DNA from: Nocardia abscessus
Lineage (GTDB): Bacteria > Actinomycetota > Actinomycetes > Mycobacteriales > Mycobacteriaceae
Length of the DNA: 64,000 bases
Reading direction: 5' to 3'
NCBI RefSeq assembly: GCF_015477775.1
Contig: NZ_JADLQO010000006.1
Coordinates: forward strand, 1-64,000
This document shows, in pieces, positions 1-8,441 of the stretch. Made by a program: the position numbers and the translations under genes. The notes beneath the pieces were generated by a model. That model was not told where the DNA came from. It did no database searches and worked only from the letters and a program-made list of their open reading frames with translations. Numbering within the stretch: position 1 is the stretch's first letter; each line of letters begins with the position of its first letter.

Positions 1-289
1 CCCAGTGGATGGCGATCTGGTCGCCGTGTCCGTCCAGGACGTGGCGGTCCACGCAGTTGTAGGCGACGTTGAGTTTGCCGCCGACGAACCACTTCGCTAC
101 CGGCGCGTCACTCCAGTCCAGCACCTGGCCGAACGGTTCGTGCCAGTGCAGCCGCCCGGCCTGCTCGGCCCAGAACGCGTCGCGATCGGCCGCCGCCCGC
201 TCGTAGAGCCCGGCATCGGCGTTCGCCGCCGCGGCGAACTCCGCGGTCGGTGGGTAGGAGTCCCTGTGGTCGGCGCTGGTTTCAGTCAT
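1..289 (-). CDS. acs: acetyl-CoA synthetase, N-terminal part (runs off the window)
   Basis: Only the first 96 codons are present. The product would activate acetate to acetyl-CoA through acetyl-AMP in the cytoplasm. The visible part matches the N-terminal cap domain of acetyl-CoA synthetases: a segment with WFVGGKLNVAYNCVDRH followed by HGDQIAIHW, the conserved start of this family. The ATG at 289 is preceded by a purine-rich ribosome binding site (GGAAAGAAGAGACG). It faces away from the dipeptide transporter operon, the arrangement seen at Rv3667/Rv3666c in M. tuberculosis. The catalytic part lies outside the window, so activity cannot be judged. Confidence 0.9.
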   Translation of the reverse strand, partial: MTETSADHRDSYPPTAEFAAAANADAGLYERAAADRDAFWAEQAGRLHWHEPFGQVLDWSDAPVAKWFVGGKLNVAYNCVDRHVLDGHGDQIAIHW

Positions 290-683
290 CTCGTCTCTTC
301 TTTCCACGTAGCCTGAGCGCACGATTCGACGCAGCCGAGTTCGACAGTAATCAACTGTGACCTACGCCGCGTACGGTGTGGCGCCCGGGTCGAGCACGCC
401 GCGCACCGCCGTGCTTCGCCTCCTCGGCGTCGGCACGCGGCGTTCCCCGCTCGGCCGCTTCGTTGGCGGTATTTCTCCAGGAGGGCCATTTCCGCAGGAA
501 AGTCGGGGTGTTTCGGCAATGTTGCCGTATCGGTAACAAGTACAACGAACTCGGATCAATCAGGTGACAGTGCCCGCGCCGGTGGTTACTCTGCCAACCA
601 CACAGGGGGATCGTGGCGGCATGCGCCGATGGACCTCGCGCGCGTGGCGTCCGGCTCCCCCCTTCTCGCACCGGGAGGACGCG
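290..683. other. intergenic region between acs and dppA
   Basis: Divergent spacer of about 390 bases that must hold the promoters of both acs and the transporter operon. Short open frames here lack coding character and are not called. I see no confident promoter hexamers, repeat or RNA gene. Confidence 0.5.
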
Positions 684-2291
684 TTGAAATTCCACAGAGC
701 GATGGCGCTGACCGCGGCGGTCGTGCTGGCCACGAGTCTCGGACTGTCCGCATGTTCCTCGGGCGACGGCGCCGACGCCGACATCGTCACCGTCAACGGC
801 GGCGAGCCGCAGAATCCTCTGGTGCCCACCAACACCAACGAGAACATGGGCGGGCGGGTGGTGGACCGGCTGTTCGCGGGCTTGAAGTACTACGACGCCG
901 CGGGCAAAGCGCACGACGAGATGGCGGAGTCGATCCAGACCACGGATCGGAAGAACTACCGGGTGACCATCAAACCGAACTGGAAGTTCACCGACGGCAC
1001 CCCGGTGACGGCGAAATCGTTCGTCGACGCCTGGAACTACGGGGCGCTCGGCAGCAACGCGCAGTTGCAGAGCTATGTGTTCGGCCCCATCGTCGGCTTC
1101 GATGAGGTGTCCGCGGAAAAGCCGACGGCACAGACGATGTCGGGTCTGAAGGTGATCGACGACCGCACCTTCACCATCGAGCTGAAAGCGCCCTCGATCG
1201 ACTTCGAGACCGAACTCGGGTACGCGCCGTTCTATCCGTTGCCCGAAGCCGCGTTCAAGGACATCAAGGCATTCGGGGAGAACCCGATCGGCAACGGCCC
1301 CTATAAGTTCGCCAGGACCGGCGCGTGGGAGCACAACGTCAAGATCGACCTCGTGCCCAACCCCGACTATCCCGGCGGCCGCCCGGCCAGGAACAAGGGG
1401 CTGCGGTTCGTGATGTACCAGTCCTTCGACACCGCCTACGCGGACCTGCAGGCGGGCAATCTCGACGCGCTCGACACCGTGCCCGACAGCGCGCTCACCT
1501 CCTACCAGCAGGACCTCGGCGACCGCGCGATCACCAAGCCGACCGCGCAGAACCAGCACATCGGCATCCAGTCCAACGTCGCGCACTTCTCCGGCCAGGA
1601 AGGGTTGCTGCGACGCCGGGCGATCTCGATGGCGATCAACCGGGAACAGATCTCGCAGAACATCTTCCACGGCACCCGGATCCCGGCGCGCGACTTCACC
1701 GCGAGCACGCTGCCCGGCTTCGAGCCGAACCTGCCGGGCTCGGAGGTGCTGAAGTACAACCCCGACGAGGCCAAGAAGGTGTGGGCGCAGGCCGACGCGA
1801 TCTCGCCGTGGTCGGGCCGCTACGAGATCGCCTACAACTCCGACGGCGGCCACCAAGCCTGGATCGAGGCGGTGGCCAACAGCGTCAAGAACACCCTAGG
1901 CATCGACGCCATCGGCGTGCCGTACCCGACGTTCAAGAACATCCGCGACGAGGTGAACGCCCACACCATCAACAAGGCGTTCCGCTACGGCTGGCAGGGT
2001 GACTACCCGACCATGCTGCAGTTCCTCACCTCCCAGTACTACAGCTACTCCGACACCAACAACGTCGACTACGCCAACCCCGAATTCGACCGCCTGCTCG
2101 ATGCCGCCTTGGCCGCCCCGACCCAGGAGGAGTCCTACAAGATCGTCGCGCAGGCCCAGGCCCTGCTGATCAGGGATCTGGCCGACATCCCCGTGTTCGA
2201 CTATGTGGCAGCGGCGGGCCGCTCCGACCGTGTGCGCAAGGCCGAACTCGCGTGGAACGGTCTGTTCGCCTTCGAGGACATCGAGAAGTAG
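684..2291 (+). CDS. dppA: dipeptide/oligopeptide ABC transporter substrate-binding lipoprotein
   Basis: Extracytoplasmic peptide-binding lipoprotein of the SBP_bac_5 family that delivers substrate to the membrane components encoded next. I place the start at TTG 684, after GGGAGGAC at 672-679. This gives a compact lipoprotein signal peptide (charged start, hydrophobic stretch, lipobox LSAC with Cys about residue 24), whereas earlier in-frame starts add an unlikely leader. The mature part has family features such as the region around NWKFTDGTPVTAKSFVDAW. The 535 residues match the usual size (M. tuberculosis DppA about 541). It is first in a dppA-B-C-DF operon, separated from dppB by a stem-loop. 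Confidence 0.93.
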   Translation: MKFHRAMALTAAVVLATSLGLSACSSGDGADADIVTVNGGEPQNPLVPTNTNENMGGRVVDRLFAGLKYYDAAGKAHDEMAESIQTTDRKNYRVTIKPNWKFTDGTPVTAKSFVDAWNYGALGSNAQLQSYVFGPIVGFDEVSAEKPTAQTMSGLKVIDDRTFTIELKAPSIDFETELGYAPFYPLPEAAFKDIKAFGENPIGNGPYKFARTGAWEHNVKIDLVPNPDYPGGRPARNKGLRFVMYQSFDTAYADLQAGNLDALDTVPDSALTSYQQDLGDRAITKPTAQNQHIGIQSNVAHFSGQEGLLRRRAISMAINREQISQNIFHGTRIPARDFTASTLPGFEPNLPGSEVLKYNPDEAKKVWAQADAISPWSGRYEIAYNSDGGHQAWIEAVANSVKNTLGIDAIGVPYPTFKNIRDEVNAHTINKAFRYGWQGDYPTMLQFLTSQYYSYSDTNNVDYANPEFDRLLDAALAAPTQEESYKIVAQAQALLIRDLADIPVFDYVAAAGRSDRVRKAELAWNGLFAFEDIEK

Positions 2292-2298
2292 CCGCTGG

Positions 2299-2327
2299 CC
2301 GCCGAGCGCCCGCGTGGCGCTCGGCGG
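2299..2327 (+). promoter_or_regulatory. stem-loop between dppA and dppB
   Basis: Perfect 12-bp stem (CCGCCGAGCGCC at 2299-2310 and GGCGCTCGGCGG at 2316-2327) with a five-base loop, just after the dppA stop and before the dppB ribosome binding site. There is no T-tract, so it is probably not a full terminator. Such hairpins after binding-protein genes usually stabilise the upstream mRNA or attenuate the permease genes; that role is inferred. Confidence 0.6.
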
Positions 2328-2345
2328 TGCTATCCGGGAGGTGAA

Positions 2346-3272
2346 ATGGCCTGGTATGTCGGGCGCCGTCTACTTCAGATGATCCCCGTGTTCCTCGGTG
2401 CGACGCTGCTCATCTACGCCCTGGTGTTCGTCGTGCCGGGCGACCCGATCCACGCGCTCGCCGGTGACAAGCCGATGACGCCCGCGGTGGAGGCCCAGCT
2501 GCGGGCGCGCTACCACCTGGACGAGCCCTTCATCGTGCAGTACCTGCTGTATCTGAAGGGCATCGTCACGCTGGACTTCGGCACCGCCTTCTCCGGCAGG
2601 CCGGTGCGGGACGAACTCGCGCGCGCGTTTCCGATCACCATCAAGCTGGCGTTCATGGCCGTGCTGATCGAATCGGTCTTCGGCGTGCTGTTCGGCCTGA
2701 TCGCCGGGCTGCGCAAAGGCAGGATGTTCGATTCGACGATGCTCGTGGTCAGCCTGATCGTCATCGCGGTGCCGGTCTTCGTGGTCGGCTTCCTCGCGCA
2801 GTATCTGCTCGGGGTCAAGTGGGGGGTCGCTCCGGTGACCGTCTCCGGGAAGGCGACGGTCGGCGAACTGCTGGTGCCCGCGTTCGTGCTCGGCTCGCTC
2901 TCGTTCGCCTACGTTCTGCGATTGACCCGGAACTCGGTGGCGGAGAACATGTCCGCCGACTACGTGCGCACCGCGACGGCAAAGGGACTGGGCAGGCCGC
3001 GCGTGGTGACCGTGCACATCCTGCGCAACTCGATGATCCCGGTGGTCACCTTCCTCGGCGCCGACCTGGGCGCGCTGATGGGCGGCGCGATCGTCACGGA
3101 GGGCATCTTCAACATCCCCGGCGTCGGCGGCACGCTGTACCAGGCGATCACCAGGGGTGAGCCGCCGACCGTGGTTTCCTTCGTCACGGTGTTGATCGTC
3201 ATCTTCCTGCTCACCAATCTGATCGTCGACCTGCTCTACGCCGCACTCGACCCGAGGATCCGCTATGCCTGA
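2346..3272 (+). CDS. dppB: dipeptide ABC transporter permease DppB
   Basis: Inner-membrane permease of the DppB/OppB type, 308 residues, the usual family length. It starts MAWYVGRRLLQMIPVFLG, the typical first helix, and has about six membrane segments. The EAA loop that contacts the ATPase is visible as YVRTATAKGLGRPRV. The ATG at 2346 follows GGGAGGTG. Its end overlaps the next gene by eight bases, indicating coupled translation. It would form the channel heterodimer with DppC. Confidence 0.93.
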   Translation: MAWYVGRRLLQMIPVFLGATLLIYALVFVVPGDPIHALAGDKPMTPAVEAQLRARYHLDEPFIVQYLLYLKGIVTLDFGTAFSGRPVRDELARAFPITIKLAFMAVLIESVFGVLFGLIAGLRKGRMFDSTMLVVSLIVIAVPVFVVGFLAQYLLGVKWGVAPVTVSGKATVGELLVPAFVLGSLSFAYVLRLTRNSVAENMSADYVRTATAKGLGRPRVVTVHILRNSMIPVVTFLGADLGALMGGAIVTEGIFNIPGVGGTLYQAITRGEPPTVVSFVTVLIVIFLLTNLIVDLLYAALDPRIRYA

Positions 3273-4224
3273 CCCGACCGAGCGCGCGGACGCGGCGCGC
3301 CGTGGCCAGGAGCACTTCGTCGCACCGCCCGACGAGGTCGAGGTGCTCGCCACCGACGCCGTGCTGGACGCGGGCGCGCCGACCAGCCTCTGGCGCGATG
3401 CGTGGCGGCAGCTGCGGCGCAACCCGATCTTCGTCGTGGCGGCGGTGTTGATCGTGTTCGTGCTGATCGTGGTGATCTGGCCGGGGTTGTTCACCGATCA
3501 GGATCCGCGCTACTGCAACGGCGATTTCAGCATGGACCCGCGCGGCGCGGGCCACCCGTTCGGTTTCGACAAGCAAGGGTGCGACATCTACGCCCGGACC
3601 GTTTACGGCGCACGGGCTTCGGTGCTCGCCGGGGTGGGCGCGACGCTGCTGTTCGTGCTGATCGGCGGAACGCTCGGGGCGCTGTCGGGGTTCTACGGCG
3701 GGCCGCTGGACTCGATCGTCTCCCGGGTCGCCGAGATCTTCTACGCGATCCCGCTGATGCTGGCCGCGATCGTGATCATGCAATTGCTGGACGCGCGCAC
3801 GATCTGGACCGTGATCGTCATCCTCGCCTCGTTCACCTGGCCGCAGGCGGCGCGGATCGCCCGCAGCGCGGTGATCCAGGCGAAGAACAGCGACTACGTG
3901 ACGGCGGCGAAAGCGTTGGGCGTATCCCGTATTCGGACGCTGCTGCGCCACGTGCTGCCGAACGCGGCGGGCCCGCTGATCGTGGTGACCACGCTCTGGC
4001 TGGGCGTCTTCATCGTCACCGAGGCGACGCTGTCGTATCTCGGCGTCGGACTGCCGCGCACGGTGGTGTCCTGGGGCGCGGACATCGCCACCGGGCAGAA
4101 GGAGATCCGCACCTCGGCCATCCTGTTCTATCCGGCGACGGCGCTGGCGCTGACCGTGCTGAGCTTCATCATGCTGGGCGACGCCGTGCGGGACGCCCTC
4201 GACCCGAAGGCGAGGAAGCGATGA
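3265..4224 (+). CDS. dppC: dipeptide ABC transporter permease DppC
   Basis: Second permease subunit of the peptide importer, 319 residues, with an N-terminal cytoplasmic stretch before the first membrane helix and the family EAA loop (SDYVTAAKALGVSRIRTLL). The final segment, ending DALDPKARKR, is typical of DppC/OppC. The start overlaps dppB and the stop overlaps the ATPase start (ATGA), so all components are translationally linked. The N-terminal extension of about 40 residues before the first helix is longer than in many homologues. Confidence 0.93.
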   Translation: MPDPTERADAARRGQEHFVAPPDEVEVLATDAVLDAGAPTSLWRDAWRQLRRNPIFVVAAVLIVFVLIVVIWPGLFTDQDPRYCNGDFSMDPRGAGHPFGFDKQGCDIYARTVYGARASVLAGVGATLLFVLIGGTLGALSGFYGGPLDSIVSRVAEIFYAIPLMLAAIVIMQLLDARTIWTVIVILASFTWPQAARIARSAVIQAKNSDYVTAAKALGVSRIRTLLRHVLPNAAGPLIVVTTLWLGVFIVTEATLSYLGVGLPRTVVSWGADIATGQKEIRTSAILFYPATALALTVLSFIMLGDAVRDALDPKARKR

Positions 4225-5906
4225 GCGAGTCCGCGCGGCCGCTGCTGGAGATCACCGATCTGAACGTGAGTTTCACCGCCGACGGCAAGCCGGTGCCCGC
4301 GGTGCGCGACGTGAGCCTGTCGATCTACCCGGGCCAGACCGTGGCCATCGTCGGCGAATCGGGTTCGGGCAAGTCGACCACCGCGCACGCGATCATCGAC
4401 TTGCTGCCCGGCACCGGCCGGATCACCTCCGGCTCCATCAGATTCGACGGCAAGGATCTCACCGCCGCGTCGAAGCGAGAGATCGTCGCGGTGCGCGGCC
4501 GCGGCATCGGGCTGGTCCCGCAGGACCCGATGTCGAATCTGAACCCGGTGTGGAAGATCGGATTCCAGATCCGCGAGACGCTCGAGGCCAACGGCATCGC
4601 GAAGGGCAAGGCCGCCGCGAAGCGAGCGGTGGAGCTGCTCGAGGAAGCGGGCATGCCCGACGCCGGACGGCGGGTCGACCAGTACCCGCACGAGTTCTCC
4701 GGTGGCATGCGCCAGCGCGCGTTGATCGCGATCGGTCTGTCCTGCAGGCCCAAGCTGCTCATCGCCGACGAGCCGACCTCGGCGCTCGACGTGACCGTGC
4801 AGCGGCAGATCCTCGACCACCTCGAACAGCTCACCGCCGACCTCGGCACCGCGGTCCTGCTGATCACCCACGATCTCGGTTTGGCGGCCGAGCGCGCCGA
4901 ACACCTTGTGGTGATGTACCGCGGCCGCGTCGTGGAATCCGGACCTGCGTTGCGGATTCTGCGCGATCCCCAGCACCTCTACACCAAGCGGCTGGTGAGC
5001 TCGGCGCCCTCACTGGCCGCGCAGCGCCGGTCCGCGGTGCGGCGCCGTGCCGAGATCCACGCGCAAGCCGCGCAGGTAGCGGCCGATGACACGGCGGCCA
5101 CGGTGGTGCCCGACGAAGTGGTGGTGGCCGAGCACCTGACGAAGACGTTCCGCATTCGCGGTCGTGCACCGTGGAAGTCCAGCGAGTTCGTCGCGGTGGA
5201 CGATGTGTCGTTCCGGCTGCGGCGCGGGTCGACCACGGCGATCGTCGGCGAATCCGGTTCGGGCAAGACGACGGTGGCGCGCATGGTGCTCGGTCTGCTG
5301 GAACCGAGTTCCGGCTCGGTCACCTTCGACGGCAAGGACGTGGCGACCCTGGATCGCAAGGGCGCCTTCGCGTTCCGGCGCCGAGTGCAGCCGATCTTCC
5401 AGGACCCGTACGGCTCGCTCGACCCGATGTACACGATCTACCGCACCATCGAGGAGCCGTTGCGGACCCACGGGGTCGGGACTTCCGCAGAGCGGGAGGC
5501 GACGGTGCGCGAACTGCTCGACAAGGTCGCGCTGCCTGCCGGCGTCATGCGGCGCTACCCCAACGAGCTGTCCGGCGGACAGCGTCAGCGCGTGGCGGTC
5601 GCGCGTGCGCTGGCGCTGCGGCCCGAAGTGGTGGTGTGCGACGAGGCGGTCTCCGCGCTCGACGTCCTGGTGCAGGCCCAGATCCTCCGCCTGCTCAACG
5701 AACTGCAGGCGGAGCTGGGGCTGACCTATCTGTTCATCACCCACGATCTGGCCGTCGTCCGGCAGATCGCCGACGACGTGCTGGTCATGCGGAGCGGCGA
5801 GGTGGTCGAAGCGGCGACGACCGACGAGGTGTTCGACAATCCCCAGCAGGAGTACACGCGCAAGCTGCTCGACGCGATCCCGGGACGCGATCTGCTGGCC
5901 GGGTAG
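4221..5906 (+). CDS. dppD: dipeptide ABC transporter ATP-binding protein, fused DppD-DppF
   Basis: A 561-residue protein with two complete ABC ATPase domains, equal to DppD and DppF fused as in the M. tuberculosis homologue Rv3663c. Each half has a Walker A (GESGSGKST near residue 45; GESGSGKTT near 343), a signature (SGGMRQR near 160; SGGQRQR near 449) and a Walker B (LLIADEP; VVCDEAVSALD). It powers peptide uptake by the DppBC channel. The ATG at 4221 overlaps the dppC stop. Confidence 0.94.
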   Translation: MSESARPLLEITDLNVSFTADGKPVPAVRDVSLSIYPGQTVAIVGESGSGKSTTAHAIIDLLPGTGRITSGSIRFDGKDLTAASKREIVAVRGRGIGLVPQDPMSNLNPVWKIGFQIRETLEANGIAKGKAAAKRAVELLEEAGMPDAGRRVDQYPHEFSGGMRQRALIAIGLSCRPKLLIADEPTSALDVTVQRQILDHLEQLTADLGTAVLLITHDLGLAAERAEHLVVMYRGRVVESGPALRILRDPQHLYTKRLVSSAPSLAAQRRSAVRRRAEIHAQAAQVAADDTAATVVPDEVVVAEHLTKTFRIRGRAPWKSSEFVAVDDVSFRLRRGSTTAIVGESGSGKTTVARMVLGLLEPSSGSVTFDGKDVATLDRKGAFAFRRRVQPIFQDPYGSLDPMYTIYRTIEEPLRTHGVGTSAEREATVRELLDKVALPAGVMRRYPNELSGGQRQRVAVARALALRPEVVVCDEAVSALDVLVQAQILRLLNELQAELGLTYLFITHDLAVVRQIADDVLVMRSGEVVEAATTDEVFDNPQQEYTRKLLDAIPGRDLLAG

Positions 5907-5944
5907 GCGGGCCGGGCGCGCGGATCGCTCCTCGCGGGCGCAAG

Positions 5945-5950
5945 TAGCCT
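5945..5950 (+). promoter_or_regulatory. -10 box of a probable leaderless transcript
   Basis: TAGCCT lies eight bases before the GTG at 5959, and there is no Shine-Dalgarno sequence. The spacing fits an mRNA that begins at or next to its start codon. Confidence 0.5.
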
Positions 5951-5958
5951 CGTATCCC

Positions 5959-6705
5959 GTGACCGATCCGCTCCAGCCCCTCGTCGATCTGCCCGGTGTC
6001 CGGGACGCGGCCGACCGCGCCCGCGACGCGCTCGCCGAGGTGCACCGGCACAAAGCGAACCGGCGCGGGTGGCCGACCACGGCGGCCGAGGCCGCGGTGC
6101 GTGCGGCTCGGTCCTCGGCGGCCATCGACGGCGGCAGCACGGACATCCCCGCCGACGGGCGCGTGGCGGACCCGATTCTGGCCGGTTCGCTGCGCGTCGG
6201 TCAGGCGCTGGACGGCGATGCGCTGCGGAATCTGGTCGGCATCTGGCAGCGCGCTCCGCTGCAGGCATTGGCGCGGCTGCATCTGCTCGCCGCGGCCGAT
6301 CTGGTGGAGCGAGAAGAGACCCTCGGCAGACCGCGCGGAGACTCGGGTGTGGCGCAGCGGCTGGATCTGCTGGCGCAGACGGTGCTCGGCTCGCGGGCGC
6401 CTGCGCCGGTGATCGCCGCCGTAGTACACGGTGAGCTACTGGGGCTGCGGCCGTTCGGAACGGCCGACGGCGTGGTCGCGCGAGCGGCCTCCCGGCTGGT
6501 GGCGGTGTCCAGTGGGCTGGACCCGCACAGCCTCGGCGTGCCCGAGGTGTTCTGGCTGCGCAGGCGTCAGGCGTACCTGGACGCGGCCGCCGGGTTCGGC
6601 AGCGGGGATCCGGAGGCCGTGGGCGGTTGGGTGATCTACTGCTGCGGGGCGTTCGAGGACGGTGCGCGCGAGGCCACGTCGATCGCCGACTCGGCGGTGG
6701 GATGA
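5959..6705 (+). CDS. Fic-fold-like protein with degenerate motif (Rv3662c family)
   Basis: Protein of 248 residues in the position of M. tuberculosis Rv3662c. Around residues 157-175 it carries HGELLGLRPFGTADGVVAR, which aligns with the Fic consensus HPFxxGNGRxxR but keeps only Pro-Phe, one Gly and the last Arg. The catalytic His is Arg and the Asn-Gly-Arg core is altered, so AMP-transferase activity is unlikely. No membrane segment or signal peptide. The GTG start is set by an upstream TAGCCT box, giving a leaderless mRNA. Its stop faces the small RNA that follows. Some databases call relatives oxidoreductase without clear support; the biological role is unknown. Confidence 0.8.
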   Translation: MTDPLQPLVDLPGVRDAADRARDALAEVHRHKANRRGWPTTAAEAAVRAARSSAAIDGGSTDIPADGRVADPILAGSLRVGQALDGDALRNLVGIWQRAPLQALARLHLLAAADLVEREETLGRPRGDSGVAQRLDLLAQTVLGSRAPAPVIAAVVHGELLGLRPFGTADGVVARAASRLVAVSSGLDPHSLGVPEVFWLRRRQAYLDAAAGFGSGDPEAVGGWVIYCCGAFEDGAREATSIADSAVG

Positions 6706-6720
6706 TCCCCCCGTACACGT

Positions 6721-7016
6721 CAAAGCGGGCGGCGTTGTCTGTCGACCTCACCGCCCGCTAGCACGGACTACCCGGTTACCAAGCGTGCTGATGGGGTTGT
6801 GTTCTGCGGCCTCGGCGACAATCCGGACATCGGCCGGTTCATCCCCGCAACCTGTGCGAGGCCTTCGCCGTCGACTATCCGTATTTCGCAGGCCCACAAC
6901 GCTTCTGCCCTTGTCGCGGCGCGCTCCGCGTGGGTGCCTGGTGTCCGTGCTGGGAAAGAGGGTCGGGAGACAGTGCCTTCTCTTCCGGTGCTGCCTTGGC
7001 CTTCCGTCCTTCCGTA
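6721..7016 (-). ncRNA. Ms1/MTS2823-like small RNA (RNA polymerase-binding 6S-like RNA)
   Basis: The gap between the Rv3662c-like and Rv3661-like genes is where M. tuberculosis encodes MTS2823, the homologue of M. smegmatis Ms1, on the Rv3661 strand. On that strand here there is a near-ideal promoter (TTGATG at 7051-7046, 17-bp spacer, TAGAAA at 7028-7023), no coding frame, and a 9-bp hairpin at 6759-6724 followed by TTT as terminator. The predicted transcript is close to 300 bases, the known Ms1 size. A perfect 9-bp long-range pairing (6943-6951 with 6760-6768) would close an extended rod. Ms1 binds core RNA polymerase in stationary phase; that function is taken from the family. Confidence 0.8.
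6724..6759 (-). terminator. terminator hairpin of the Ms1-like RNA
   Basis: Nine-bp inverted repeat (AGCGGGCGG and CCGCCCGCT) with an 18-base loop; on the minus strand it is followed by TTTGACGT. It probably ends the small RNA and prevents collision with the convergent gene at 5959-6705. Confidence 0.6.
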
Positions 7017-7022
7017 GTTACC

Positions 7023-7051
7023 TTTCTACACTGTGACTGCACTCACATCAA
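7023..7051 (-). promoter_or_regulatory. sigma-A-type promoter of the Ms1-like RNA
   Basis: On the minus strand, TTGATG (7051-7046), a 17-base spacer and TAGAAA (7028-7023). The predicted transcription start is near 7016. This is one of the best consensus promoters in the window, as expected for a very abundant RNA. Confidence 0.75.
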
Positions 7052-7194
7052 GAGGTCAAAAGGCATTGAATAATCGGCGTGTTTCCCGGCGTTTCGTGGT
7101 TAAATGCCTGGTCCTTCGCCGTGTCTGCTAAGTCGGCGAACACCTCGGCAAGCATCTGGCGTCCGGGTGGGGCGAGTGGTCGAGCGACCCGATC

Positions 7195-8004
7195 TCACCG
7201 TCGCCGGCGCAGCATCCGGTAGCTGATCGCACCGGCCAGCACCGCACTCAAGCCGACCGCCGCCGTGGCCGCGAGGGTCGTCGAGGACGGCGCCTGGAAG
7301 CGCGCCCACAGCGATACCGGGTTGGAGAAGGTCAGGATCGGCCAGCCGCGCGCGGTGGCTTCGCGGCGCAGATTGCGGTCCGGGTTGACCGCGGTGGGGT
7401 GTCCCACCGCGCCGAGCAGCGGCAGATCGGTGATCGAGTCGGAGTAGGCGTAGCAGCGGGCCAGGTCGTAGCCCTCGCTGGCGGCGAGTTTCTCGACGGC
7501 GGTGACTTTGCCCTCGCCGTAGCAGTAGAACTCGACTTCGCCGGTGTACTTTCCGTCCGCCACGACCATCCGGGTGGCCGCGGTGTGCGAGGCGCCGAGC
7601 GCTTCGGCGATCGGGCCCACGATCTCCTCGCCGGAGGCCGAGACGATCACCACATCGTGACCCCGGATCTTGTGGTCCGCGATCAGATCGGCCGCCTCCG
7701 CGTAGATCAGCGGATCGACCAGCTCGTGCAGCGTCTCGGCCACAATGGATTTCACCTGTTCGACGTCCCAGCCCGCGCACATGCTGGTCAGATGCGCGCG
7801 CATCCGTTCCATCTGGTCGTGGTCGGCGCCCGACAGCAGGAACAGGAAGTGGGCGTAGCTGCTCTCCAGGACGGCGCGCCGGTTCAGCAGGCCCTGCGCG
7901 TAGAAGGGCTTGCTGAACACGTACGTGCTCGACTTCGCGATCACCGTCTTGTCCAGATCGAAGAAGGCGGCGACGCGTCCGGCCGCGGTGGCTGAGTTGT
8001 CCAC
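7195..8004 (-). CDS. HAD-IB family phosphatase (SerB-like, Rv3661 homologue)
   Basis: HAD hydrolase of 269 residues with motif I FFDLDKTVIAKSS near the N-terminus, motif II VVIVSASGEE and motif IV YSDSITDLPLL. These give an intact Asp nucleophile phosphatase of subfamily IB. A C-terminal hydrophobic helix followed by RMLRRRR suggests anchoring to the membrane. I chose GTG 8004 because TATCCT sits seven bases upstream, the leaderless pattern; an ATG at 8028 is possible. Physiological substrate unknown; relatives are annotated as phosphoserine phosphatase-like. It lies between two structured RNAs, as in M. tuberculosis. Confidence 0.9.
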   Translation of the reverse strand: MDNSATAAGRVAAFFDLDKTVIAKSSTYVFSKPFYAQGLLNRRAVLESSYAHFLFLLSGADHDQMERMRAHLTSMCAGWDVEQVKSIVAETLHELVDPLIYAEAADLIADHKIRGHDVVIVSASGEEIVGPIAEALGASHTAATRMVVADGKYTGEVEFYCYGEGKVTAVEKLAASEGYDLARCYAYSDSITDLPLLGAVGHPTAVNPDRNLRREATARGWPILTFSNPVSLWARFQAPSSTTLAATAAVGLSAVLAGAISYRMLRRRR

Positions 8005-8441
8005 CTGACCCAGGATAGGTGGCGGCATCGCATCCGCCAGGCGCGGAGTCGGGCACTTCGTCCGGCGGTGCTTGTACGCGGCCCTCGAGTCGCGTGTGTT
8101 CGGGCTCGGTCGAACTCGCGGCGGCGACCTCTCGGCTTCGCTCGGTCCGTCCTGTGGAGCTGTGCGGAGCACGCCCCGCCGCGCTGCGTCGGGGCGGCCG
8201 TTCACCGATCGCGAACCGACCCGCCGGGCCTGTTGTGTGGCCGTCTTGCCTGCGATCGGCCGGTGTGGGAGGCGGATGGGCTTCGGCCGCACTCATTCGG
8301 CACGCGGTGTTCCGGGCGGCGCGGCCGCCGTGCGCCGCGCAGCGGAGAAGTTTGCCCCGCAGACGCCGGGGTTGTAGCGGCCACAAAGATGTCCGATGGC
8401 AGACTTGCGTGGTGGCCGGGGCTTGGGTGTAGTATTGCTGG
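8005..8441. other. intergenic region between HAD phosphatase and 6C RNA
   Basis: About 440 bases of GC-rich DNA. Several short frames overlap here but none has a ribosome binding site or protein-like composition. It should hold the HAD gene promoter (TATCCT on the minus strand at 8017-8012) and the promoter of the 6C RNA at its right end. Nothing else recognised. Confidence 0.5.
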
